The position numbers and the translations under genes are program-made. A stretch of DNA of 39,321 nt from NCBI GenBank assembly GCA_028698105.1, contig JAQVEB010000001.1, positions 1 to 39,321 of the forward strand. Direction: 5' to 3'. This DNA comes from Petrimonas sp. (GTDB lineage Bacteria > Bacteroidota > Bacteroidia > Bacteroidales > Dysgonomonadaceae). Below are positions 1-7,673 of the stretch, one piece after another. The notes under the pieces were generated by a model. That model was not told where the DNA came from. It made no database searches and saw nothing but the letters and a program-made list of their open reading frames with translations. Numbering within the stretch: the first letter of the stretch is position 1; the number at the start of each line of letters is the position of its first letter.

Positions 1-735
1 TTAACCGGGAATTATGCCGGACTGAAAGGTGGTGCATCTGCTTCGCAGATTAAGAATGACCCTGCATTTAAACGAACTCGGGAAAATATGAATGAGTTTG
101 GCGGGTGTGCAATGGTTGGGAAGTCGATAAGGAGCGGGCAAGCTCAATTGCTTAAGCAAATGAGTGATCCCCAATTAACAGGAAGATTGACGGGTATTGT
201 CAAGAAAATAAATCTTGAGGATAAGACAGAAGCTCGTGGATATCGTGCAATCCTGATTACACAGGTTCCTCAATATCTTATCGGCTTAAATTTCAACAAG
301 AACAGAAGTTTTGAACGTATTTTCTTTGCTCCATTTGAATTGACTGCAAATGAGGACAGAAACGTTGTAACGTTGAATGTTGAAGATTTCAATCCAATGA
401 ATTATGTGAACGCGCCAAATGGGGCGACTCATTTTAGATTGATTAACTCAATTTCCGTGATTTCGGATTATGCCTATAACAACGAAACGGGCAGTTACGA
501 GCCGATAGATGCAAGTTTAAATGAAATGGGCAATGTTGTTTACTCCGATTACGTTGCTTTAAATTCTACAGGTATGGGCAGCGGAAGCATTGAAAATTCT
601 TTGCCCGGCTTACCCACAATGAACGAGAATGTGAGTTTATTGGCTTGTGTTGGAATTGAATTTCATCAAAAAATTGGAGAAAACCACTATCTTCTGAATG
701 AAGGAAACTGTTTGAAAATTCAGAATGTATTCTAA
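1..735 (+). CDS. Unrecognised protein, 5' end cut off by window edge
   Basis: The reading frame is open from base 1 and ends with TAA at 733-735, so at least 244 residues are visible and the true start lies outside the window. An ATG at 88 is internal and should not be taken as the start. The visible N-terminal part is Gly/Ser/Lys-rich, with a stretch reading NDPAFKRTRENMNEFGG, and has the flavour of Bacteroidota conserved hypothetical proteins of about 200-250 residues. I could not name a family. No signal peptide or membrane segment is seen. A hairpin with a T-run follows the stop by about 20 bases, which supports a real transcribed gene. It may belong to the mobile element or lie beyond its left end. 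Confidence 0.6.
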   Translation, partial: LTGNYAGLKGGASASQIKNDPAFKRTRENMNEFGGCAMVGKSIRSGQAQLLKQMSDPQLTGRLTGIVKKINLEDKTEARGYRAILITQVPQYLIGLNFNKNRSFERIFFAPFELTANEDRNVVTLNVEDFNPMNYVNAPNGATHFRLINSISVISDYAYNNETGSYEPIDASLNEMGNVVYSDYVALNSTGMGSGSIENSLPGLPTMNENVSLLACVGIEFHQKIGENHYLLNEGNCLKIQNVF

Positions 736-755
736 ATCAGTCATTCCATCAGATT

Positions 756-786
756 AAAAAAACCTGTCATTCGATAGGTTTTTTTT
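756..786 (+). terminator. Rho-independent terminator after the first gene
   Basis: A 12-bp stem (AAAAAACCTGTC with its complement, one G-U pair) around a four-base loop is followed by a run of eight T. It lies about 20 bases after the stop of the upstream plus-strand gene. Confidence 0.75.
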
Positions 787-921
787 GTACGATATAGTGA
801 AGTCATCTATGAGTTATCTTCGGCTTATCCTTGGCTTATTTATTCGGTAAATGAGAAGATGGGAATAAATGCAAACTTAGCGTATAGCACAAAGTGGCTT
901 TGTTATCGGCAAGGTTTTTTG

Positions 922-954
922 GAAAAATACTACCTGAAAGGTGGAGATTTTTTC
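922..954. repeat. Imperfect palindrome, copy 1 of a pair
   Basis: An A-run plus TACTACCT, a three-base loop (GAA), then AGGTGGAGA and a T-run. It shares its core with the copy at 1755-1790. The base pair next to the loop is T-A here and C-G there. Confidence 0.6.
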
Positions 955-1754
955 AAAAACCCGAAGGGCTTGACCTTGTAAGATTACAAAAAAGCCACAT
1001 TATTTTTGCGGTGTTTGCATTTTCCATAAATGACTGTCCGGGAATATAACGTTCCGGCTCTCCATTTTAAACGAATTGGTTATGCATTTGAGCGTGACGG
1101 AAAAAGGGCGTTTTGTAATGAAGCTTGCGAAATGAAAAAATGAACTTTTTTTGGCACTGCGAGCCGTTGCGAGTGGAGCGAGGGTGGCAGAAGGAGGAAG
1201 CGCGAAGAATGAGCGCGTCTGATGCTTACTGTTTCGGCAGGGCTGGCGCGCTTTTTTGCGGTGAAGTGGAGTTTTCAAAAAGCAAGTGTGTGAATGGAAT
1301 GAGCGTGTGGAATGTAGCAAGGAAGTGATTGTTTTTGAGGAACGAAAAAGCATCACGACGAAGCGAAATGTAACAGGCGAATGAAAAGAGTACGCTTGCA
1401 CAGATATACAATGTTTTTGCGGTGTGAAGAAGTGGAGCGAAGAAGAGGAACGAAGCGAAGCGAACGGATGCACACGGCAATATACTTTTGATTTGAAAAC
1501 GAAACGAAACTTGCAAAAAACGTGACATCCCGATAAGCCCGAGCGACTAGCAGGCGAGCAAAACTCTCAGTGGCGGTTGCCCCCTTTTTACAAATAAATG
1601 AGCGCAGCGAATACCTAAAAGGGGTTATAGGGGGCAAGAGTAGCCACGGGTGAGGAATGAACGAGCGTGTGCAGCAAAACAAACAGCCACGCCACTATGA
1701 GCACCTACCGGAGCGCAAAGAGTGGATGTGGATGTGTTATTTGTCAAGGGTGGC

Positions 1755-1790
1755 GAAAAAAATACTACCCAACGGGTGGAGATTTTTTTC
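1755..1790. repeat. Imperfect palindrome, copy 2 of a pair
   Basis: Same design as the copy at 922-954, with A7, TACTACCC, loop AAC, GGGTGGAGA and T7. It lies about 830 bases downstream of copy 1 in the same orientation. Confidence 0.6.
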
Positions 1791-1982
1791 AGCCATTTAT
1801 ATACCCTTGCAAATATGTTTTTTGAGTGCAAGAATTTCGGCTACTCTCGGCATAGCTCAAACAAGTTTGGCTCTGCTCTCGCTTGCACGAAATTTGTGAA
1901 ACAAAGTGAGTGATTGACGAACACCGCTTTACCTGTTCAGGTTAAAACAACTATATCAATGAGGATATAAACATTTAATGAA

Positions 1983-2014
1983 ACAAAAAAAGGGTTTTTT
2001 AAACCCTTTTTGTT
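1983..2014 (-). terminator. Terminator of the R-M/ATPase/STAS operon
   Basis: AACAAAAAAAGGG and CCCTTTTTGTT form an inverted repeat about 27 bases beyond the stop of the last minus-strand gene (stop at 2041). Being symmetrical, it may work in both directions. Confidence 0.65.
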
Positions 2015-2040
2015 ATTATAAGAAATATATTTGATATTGT

Positions 2041-2343
2041 TTATCCACAACAGTGGTAGGCTAAATTATCTATATATTTTTTTAGAATTCTTGCTAAAGT
2101 AGGTGTGTAGTTCGTTATTCTAATGTCGTTTTTAAATACTTCTAAACCATATTTCTCAATTACAGAACCTATTGAGGAATTTAAAAAAGAACTTGAAACA
2201 GAGTCAATTCCTGTAAAAGAAAGCAATATCTCAGATTTATTTGATAAGAGGTTATCAATTTGGGTAAATAGGGAAAAACCATCTACGTTTGTATATGTTC
2301 CCCCACATAAATCTTTGACAAATATTTTTTGACTTGCTTTCAT
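2041..2343 (-). CDS. STAS-like protein (DUF4325 type)
   Basis: A 100-residue protein. The segment LLSFTGIDSVSSSFLNSSIG (about residues 39-58) has the core pattern I associate with DUF4325/STAS-like domains: a buried strand, then a Ser-rich turn and helix, like the loop phosphorylated in anti-anti-sigma factors. A phosphorylatable Ser in SVSSSF is plausible but inferred. It starts 23 bases after the stop of the ATPase gene and ends the four-gene operon mod-res-ATPase-STAS. DUF4325 proteins commonly accompany GHKL ATPases, so the two are probably partners in a SpoIIAB/SpoIIAA-like switch. Whether they control or sense something for the adjacent R-M system is not known. Confidence 0.7.
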   Translation of the reverse strand: MKASQKIFVKDLCGGTYTNVDGFSLFTQIDNLLSNKSEILLSFTGIDSVSSSFLNSSIGSVIEKYGLEVFKNDIRITNYTPTLARILKKYIDNLAYHCCG

Positions 2344-2366
2344 TTTGCAAAAGTATAAATTAATAT

Positions 2367-3308
2367 TTAAAGTAGAAGAATTTCATCTGTTAATTCTTCT
2401 TCGATAACAGGTAAATTATTTGTATCTAATGTAACTACACAAATAGTACCCGGAAAATGGTTGTCCAATGTTATTTTTTTTGCTATCTTATCAGGATGAA
2501 AAATAATAAGGGCATTATTACTAATAACAATCATTTTACTATTAAGTTCATTAATATTAGATAGAACATTATCTAAACCGAATCCACGATTGTGAGGTAT
2601 AGAATATGTTGAAAAACTAAACTCAAAAGCTTTGGCAAGAGCATCTATGTTCTCCATTCTTTCTTCATTTTTATCCTTCAGATATTTGTTGATTTTATTG
2701 GGAATACCTACCCCAAAGTCGCAAACACAGGTAATAATAGAATTCATTTTTGAATTATATTGAGTGAATGTGTATCCCGGAATTTTGGAATCTGAATGGT
2801 CAAAGACATTATTCATTAACTCACCTAACGCAATACTGAGTGAAAACAAACTTTTACCATCGAAATGATTGTTTTCGTAATATTTTTTAATAAGGTCAGG
2901 ATAAATAGAGATTTTAGATTTTTCCAAACGCCAAAGTGGAAATGTTTTTGGATCAGAACATTTATATTCATCAAATTTTTCGTTATTGCAAAATTTATCG
3001 AAATAAAAGGAATTCAGATATTTAATTAATTCATCCGATGCATTCTTGATTCTCACTTTAAAACCCTGTGATTGGTACTCAAAAATTAAACAAGCTAACG
3101 CTGCAACGTGATATGGTTTGAGATGTAAACATAAAGTAAAGTCGAGAATGATTAGTTTTACGGGAAATAGCCTGAAATCGTGCTTTGAAACTCGATTATT
3201 ATTTATCCATTTAATATGTTCTTCAATGCTATTGAAGTCAATAACAATAATGGTTTTTATTTTACCTCTGTATCTTTTATAATGTTGTGAAATCTTAGAT
3301 TTTCTCAT
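2367..3308 (-). CDS. GHKL-fold ATPase with N-terminal STAS-like region
   Basis: A 313-residue soluble protein. The C-terminal half carries the ATP-binding motifs of the GHKL (histidine-kinase/anti-sigma) fold: N box ALGELMNNVFDHSD near residue 165, G1 box CDFGVGI near 200, and G2 box RGFGLDNV near 242. No phospho-acceptor H-box or sensor domain is visible, so it resembles an anti-sigma-type Ser kinase or ATP-driven regulator more than a sensor kinase. The first 125 residues (LKPYHVAALACLIFEYQSQG) look like a divergent STAS-like domain. It lies 25 bases after res and 23 bases before the DUF4325 gene, so it is co-transcribed with the type III R-M genes. Target and signal are unknown. Confidence 0.75.
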   Translation of the reverse strand: MRKSKISQHYKRYRGKIKTIIVIDFNSIEEHIKWINNNRVSKHDFRLFPVKLIILDFTLCLHLKPYHVAALACLIFEYQSQGFKVRIKNASDELIKYLNSFYFDKFCNNEKFDEYKCSDPKTFPLWRLEKSKISIYPDLIKKYYENNHFDGKSLFSLSIALGELMNNVFDHSDSKIPGYTFTQYNSKMNSIITCVCDFGVGIPNKINKYLKDKNEERMENIDALAKAFEFSFSTYSIPHNRGFGLDNVLSNINELNSKMIVISNNALIIFHPDKIAKKITLDNHFPGTICVVTLDTNNLPVIEEELTDEILLL

Positions 3309-3333
3309 AAAGTTAATTAAACGAAAATAGTTA

Positions 3334-5979
3334 TTACCTCATCCCCTTCAAAATATCAACTAATTCACCAATGGAGTTGGCGCCATCGAGTTTGGCATTA
3401 TTGAATACCATAAAGTAACGATAGTTATCGCCGGCTTTGCTTGCCCATAGTTTGCCCAAACGAATTTTTCGCTTGCTGTCGGAATTATCTCGGTCGTCGC
3501 CTTTGGTTTCGAGAAGTATGATATTTCCGTTTTTCATTTTTATAATGAAATCGGGATAGTGATTAACAAAACCATTTATGTAAAAACCTTTACCGCGTTC
3601 TAAGTTTCTATGCCAAAAAACAACGCTGTCAAGATTGGCGATTTTGTCAATTACTCTGCGTTCGAAATCATTCATTTCTCCTTCTTCGACATATAAGTTT
3701 TTTGTTATTCCCTGATGGGTGTTTTTAGGACTTATTCTTTTCGGAAATCCGAATGATTCCTTACAAACAACTAAGCCTTTGTCTAATTGAATATTGAATT
3801 GTTTTTCGGCATAATCATTTGTTAATGAATTGATTTTATCTTTAATTAAGTTTGAATAAAAGTAATCGTTTTGAATAATTTCAGCAATTTTTTCGCTATC
3901 CAAATCTTTTATCGCTCGTTTTATAAACTCGATAATTTGCGGTTCGGGAATTTCGTCTATGCGCTTTACCTGACGAGCTAACGCCGTAGCTAATTGGTTT
4001 ATTTTCCCTTCGGGAGATAAAGATGTAAAGTATTGTACAAAATTCTCTTTTACGGTATTGGGTACTTTTTTATATTCGGGTATGTATTCATCTTTTCGAC
4101 TTTCCACTAAATCAATACTATACATATCGGTGGTAGTTCTGGTAAAATCTATCTTGTGATCTTCCTTGCTTAAGTCGAACCCATCTAACAAGAAATTTTT
4201 TGTGAGAGGCAGGTATTCGCCTTTCGCTTCAAAAAGTGAACCTGTATCTACTCTTTTGTGAAAAGACGGTAGTTTGATGTCTTTTACTTCTGTCTTGAAA
4301 ATTTCCTTAACCGGATATGTTTTTACTTTGTCCATAAGTTCGGTGGGTATCGGGTTTTCTTCCTTTTTTAGTTCTTCAATTTTCTTTTCGTATTCGGAGT
4401 TTGTAGTTTGTGCTAATTGTATAACTTCATTTATAATTTTCTTGCTTTGTTCTGAATTAGATAGAGATATAATATTTTCGATGTCAATTTCCGGCTCATC
4501 ATTTACCGACTTAATACTTTGCGAGTAAGTAGGTTGAATTGGTTGAGAAAATAAATCTTCTAAACTTTCGGGGCTTTTGTTTTGTGCTTCCTCTGTCATT
4601 TGACTCTCGGGTGTGCGGTAATCTTTTGAACTAAATCCGGCTTTGTTTAAGCCAAGAATAATTCTATCCAATGTTTTCAGAAATTCATTGGATGATGTGA
4701 ATACATAAGAATAATTTAATAAATCAACTTTGTGTTTTGTGGTGTAGGGTTGTCGCAATATTCGCCCTAAGATTTGTTCCACATCCACACTCGAAGATTT
4801 GTTTGCCAATGTTGCCAAAACATAGGCAAAGGGACAATCCCAACCTTCTTTTAGCGCGTTGATGGTTATTATATACCGCACTTCGGATTCACGCGACATC
4901 AGGTCTTCGTTTTTGAGTTCGTCTTTGTTCGCGGTTTTTATACGAATTTGATTTTCGGGAATACCTATTTCGATAAGTTGAGCTTTAATTTTATCGAATG
5001 TTACATTGTCTTCATTGGTTTTTGGTTCTGCTTGAAATAGCACAATGGGGCGAATGTATTTCCCGCCGTTCTGTTCATTAATTAATGCTTTTTCCTCCAA
5101 TGTTTTCTGTAATTGAATAGCACTTATAATAACCTCGTTGGCACTTTGGTGGTTATAAACAATAACCGGCAGCTTGACCATATTGTCTGCTTTCAGTTTC
5201 AGGGCATCCACAAAACTAATGATATTGCTCTTTTCTCTGGGCGTTGCCGTGAGGTCTAAAATGAAACTCGGATTTAGGCTGTTGAGCATTTCGATGCGAA
5301 GATTTGCTTCGAAATTATGGCTTTCATCAATAATGATTACCGGATTCAATTGTGCGATTACCTGTATCAAGGCTGTTTCGTCTGCTCCGTCTATCATTTT
5401 ATCGGGATAGGTGTATGTTTCGGGAAATTGAGCAAGATTTTCATTTTCCCGATACACACGGCGACCATCTTTGTTGTTGGAAGCAAAAGACTGTACGCTA
5501 AGAACTAAAATGCTTAACTGCTCTTGCACTTCCACCGGATTAAATCCTTGTCCGAAAAGCAAGCTTTCTTTGTCCAACACCCTTACTGCATTGCCAAAAA
5601 GAGAATCAATTTTTTGCCTGTATGGATGATTGGGGTCGCTTAGGTTTTTGTATGTTTGTTTTAGAATGGTGTCGGATGGAACAAACCACGCTACCACTTT
5701 AGGTTTTTCGGGTGGATAACTGTCGAAAATAGGTTTTAGGGCATTGCAAGCAATAAATGTTTTTCCACCTGCGGTTGGTACTTTTGTAGTTACGCGCGGA
5801 ACTCCTTTGATGGAGTTGTCGTAAGGTTTTAAAAAACTATCTTCGATATGGTGGAACGATATGCCTTTATTTTCCCAAAAACGAGAGAAAGCTGCGCTTA
5901 TGTGTTTTGTTTCTTCGAGCAACCGGATATATTCCGACAAATCGTTGATTACTTCCTGCTGATATTGTTTGAGTTCCAT
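3334..5979 (-). CDS. res: Type III restriction enzyme, Res subunit (helicase-nuclease)
   Basis: An 881-residue ATP-dependent restriction subunit that translocates or slides and cuts DNA when paired with Mod. Superfamily 2 helicase motifs are complete: Walker A PTAGGKT at 68-74, DESH at 218-221, TATP at 244-247, motif V ALKEGWDCPFAYVL at 375-388, and motif VI QILGRILRQP at 402-411. The C-terminal nuclease is of PD-(D/E)xK type, with D810, E824 and K826 in PDF...LLETKG. Length is slightly below the usual 900-1000. It starts three bases after the mod stop, which indicates tight translational coupling. No frameshift or missing catalytic residue is seen, so it should be active. It acts in the cytoplasm on unmodified foreign DNA. 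Confidence 0.95.
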   Translation of the reverse strand: MELKQYQQEVINDLSEYIRLLEETKHISAAFSRFWENKGISFHHIEDSFLKPYDNSIKGVPRVTTKVPTAGGKTFIACNALKPIFDSYPPEKPKVVAWFVPSDTILKQTYKNLSDPNHPYRQKIDSLFGNAVRVLDKESLLFGQGFNPVEVQEQLSILVLSVQSFASNNKDGRRVYRENENLAQFPETYTYPDKMIDGADETALIQVIAQLNPVIIIDESHNFEANLRIEMLNSLNPSFILDLTATPREKSNIISFVDALKLKADNMVKLPVIVYNHQSANEVIISAIQLQKTLEEKALINEQNGGKYIRPIVLFQAEPKTNEDNVTFDKIKAQLIEIGIPENQIRIKTANKDELKNEDLMSRESEVRYIITINALKEGWDCPFAYVLATLANKSSSVDVEQILGRILRQPYTTKHKVDLLNYSYVFTSSNEFLKTLDRIILGLNKAGFSSKDYRTPESQMTEEAQNKSPESLEDLFSQPIQPTYSQSIKSVNDEPEIDIENIISLSNSEQSKKIINEVIQLAQTTNSEYEKKIEELKKEENPIPTELMDKVKTYPVKEIFKTEVKDIKLPSFHKRVDTGSLFEAKGEYLPLTKNFLLDGFDLSKEDHKIDFTRTTTDMYSIDLVESRKDEYIPEYKKVPNTVKENFVQYFTSLSPEGKINQLATALARQVKRIDEIPEPQIIEFIKRAIKDLDSEKIAEIIQNDYFYSNLIKDKINSLTNDYAEKQFNIQLDKGLVVCKESFGFPKRISPKNTHQGITKNLYVEEGEMNDFERRVIDKIANLDSVVFWHRNLERGKGFYINGFVNHYPDFIIKMKNGNIILLETKGDDRDNSDSKRKIRLGKLWASKAGDNYRYFMVFNNAKLDGANSIGELVDILKGMR

Positions 5980-5982
5980 TGT

Positions 5983-7584
5983 TTAAAATCTTCTGATGTC
6001 TCTTGGTATTTTCTTGAAAATGATGTTTTTTGCCAACATATAATCTTTGTCTAACAGACAACGGTCGGCATAAATGAGGTACTGTTCCGCTTGTTCTGTT
6101 ACGATGTCAAGCGTTTCGATGCTTAACGTGGTCAGTTTATCCTTTTCGTAATAGAAGTAATAGCCTGTATCGTTGTAGGTGTCTAACAGATATTTGTGTT
6201 CGGGTGTCTGCTCCCGGTCTAAGTATTGTTTTGTTTCGGAAAAATAGATGTATTCTCTTATTTTTTCTTCGCCTATTTCTTCGTTCAGGTTTTTATCTTC
6301 TTTAAAAAGCGGTTGCCCCAATTCATAATAATCGAAACTTCCACCTGTTCCCTCGGTAGTACTCTTTCCTGTACCGTAACCCTGCATTACTCGTTTTACC
6401 CTTTCTGCCGTGATACTGTCGGCGTAATCTTCCATTTCTATCAGAATGAATTTTCGGTTGCCACCGTCTTTATTTGCATTTAATACTGCTTGAGCTGTTG
6501 TGCCTGAGCCTGCGAAACTGTCAAGGATAATGGAGTTTTTATTGGTAGATATTTCTAATATTCTATTTAATAAACTTACGGGCTTTGGGGTTTGGAAAAC
6601 TTTCTCTCCATTAAAAATTTGCATCAACTCTTTTGTAGCCTCTGTTGCAGTACCCAAATCACTCCATATAGTAAAAGGATTTACTCCTTTTGTTTCTGCT
6701 TCAAATAAGAATCTTTTATATTGCGGTTTTGATTTTCCTGTTTTTCCAAACAAAATGCGGTTATCGGCAAATGCAATATCATATTTTTCCTTAGTAAATC
6801 TCCAATGTCTCCCTTTTGGTGGTAAATATATTTTATTTGTATTGGGATTCACTATTTCATATTGTAAGTTTTCTCGAATATTAGGAGCATCCATAGGATC
6901 TGCGACCCAGGATCCTCTTGGGTCATTATCAGGGTTTTTGAATTTTGCTTCAGTAATAGGTAGCGAATTAAGCCTAAATGTATTTCTATTCTTTGAATAG
7001 CAAAGAGTAGAGTTATGCGATAAAGAAAAATCAATGTCATTTTGACTCGATTTTCTGTGATGCCATATGAAGTTAGTTACAAAATTGTTTACCCCAAAAA
7101 TCTCATCACATATTAATTTGAGGTTAGCTTGTTCATTATCGTCAATGGAAATAAAAATAGCACCGTCGTCAGCCAAGAGTTTATGCAAAAGCACAAGGCG
7201 TGGGTACATCATACAAAGCCATTTATCGTGGCGTGAAAGGTCTTCGCCCTGCTTGCCTACAACTTCGCCTAACCATTTTTTTATTTTCGGATGGTTTACA
7301 TTGTCGTTATATACCCATTGTTCGTTTCCGGTGTTATATGGCGGGTCTATGTAGATACATTTGATACGTCCTTCGTATTGGGGCAACAGGGCTTTTAAGG
7401 CTTCTAAATTATCGCCGTGAATAATTTTGTTACCGCTCAACCCCTCCCCGGCACTCCCCACAGGTGTAGGGGGAGTTGTGGGCTGTTCAGCTTGAAAGGT
7501 ATATTTGTGTTCCAATACTCTAAACGGCACGTTTTGATGATGATTGACTACTTTTTCTTTTCCTATCCAATGAAGTGTGGGCAT
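5983..7584 (-). CDS. mod: Type III DNA methyltransferase, Mod subunit
   Basis: A 533-residue adenine-N6 methyltransferase of the beta class: the catalytic DPPY motif (residues 80-83, IYIDPPYNTG) precedes the AdoMet-binding FAGSGTT motif (about 356-363). The central variable part (about 170-340) should be the target-recognition domain. I chose ATG at 7584 (MPTLHWIGKEK). The longer frame from 7617 would start on top of a TAATTTTG -7 promoter element (7615-7622), and the family normally begins with MPTLHWIG. Residues about 33-51 (QPTTPPTPVGSAGEGLSG) are Pro/Gly-rich and encoded by a copy of the GC-rich palindromic repeat found elsewhere in the window. It lies ahead of the core fold, so activity is probably kept. 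Confidence 0.93.
   Translation of the reverse strand: MPTLHWIGKEKVVNHHQNVPFRVLEHKYTFQAEQPTTPPTPVGSAGEGLSGNKIIHGDNLEALKALLPQYEGRIKCIYIDPPYNTGNEQWVYNDNVNHPKIKKWLGEVVGKQGEDLSRHDKWLCMMYPRLVLLHKLLADDGAIFISIDDNEQANLKLICDEIFGVNNFVTNFIWHHRKSSQNDIDFSLSHNSTLCYSKNRNTFRLNSLPITEAKFKNPDNDPRGSWVADPMDAPNIRENLQYEIVNPNTNKIYLPPKGRHWRFTKEKYDIAFADNRILFGKTGKSKPQYKRFLFEAETKGVNPFTIWSDLGTATEATKELMQIFNGEKVFQTPKPVSLLNRILEISTNKNSIILDSFAGSGTTAQAVLNANKDGGNRKFILIEMEDYADSITAERVKRVMQGYGTGKSTTEGTGGSFDYYELGQPLFKEDKNLNEEIGEEKIREYIYFSETKQYLDREQTPEHKYLLDTYNDTGYYFYYEKDKLTTLSIETLDIVTEQAEQYLIYADRCLLDKDYMLAKNIIFKKIPRDIRRF
7439..7486. repeat. GC-rich palindromic repeat inside the mod coding sequence
   Basis: On the minus strand CTCCCCCT, a short spacer and TGGGGAG are followed by GCCGGGGAGGGG. 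This is the layout of the repeat copies at 26466-26497 and 27308-27345. It is translated in frame as a Pro/Gly-rich linker near the N-terminus of Mod. Confidence 0.6.
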
Positions 7585-7614
7585 AATTGTGTGTTTGTCT
7601 TTCGATAATAGGCT

Positions 7615-7622
7615 CAAAATTA
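7615..7622 (-). promoter_or_regulatory. Candidate -7 box of the mod-res-ATPase-STAS operon
   Basis: TAATTTTG on the minus strand fits the Bacteroidota TAnnTTTG consensus. It would start transcription about 20 bases upstream of the chosen mod ATG at 7584. I see no good -33 element at the expected distance. Confidence 0.45.
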
Positions 7623-7673
7623 CAAAAACATTTGTAAAGAGCGTGAATTGAAATAGATAAAAGATGTTGATGT

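Larger units (their letters stand above)
787..2040. other. Gene-poor, repeat-rich 1.25-kb stretch of the accessory element
   Basis: No open frame here looks like a protein: those present are short, low in complexity and overlap on both strands. The plus strand from about 1120 to 1480 is markedly purine-rich (GAAGCG, GTGGAG and GAGCGA words). The word TTTTTGCGGTG occurs three times, at 1003-1013, 1253-1263 and 1414-1424. Two near-identical imperfect palindromes lie at 922-954 and 1755-1790. A 9-bp inverted repeat (TTGCCCCCT/AGGGGGCAA) sits at 1577-1585 and 1629-1637, and GTGCAAG/CTTGCAC arms lie around 1834-1888. It could be the non-coding end of the element, a decayed mobilisation region, or a structured RNA or oriT-like site; none is proven. 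Confidence 0.5.

Noticed and set aside
1000-1473. Minus-strand frame of 157 codons
   Set aside because: Ser/Phe/His-rich low-complexity translation of the purine-skewed tract, no family resemblance, and overlapping frames of similar length on both strands.
1226-1913. Several overlapping short frames on both strands
   Set aside because: No coding character, no plausible start context and no similarity that I recognise.
2367-3308. Two-component sensor kinase
   Set aside because: No H-box, sensor domain, membrane segment or response regulator; the GHKL motifs alone fit a regulator ATPase better.
7585-7617. Longer mod start
   Set aside because: Would place the start codon on the candidate -7 box; the family typically begins MPTLHWIG.
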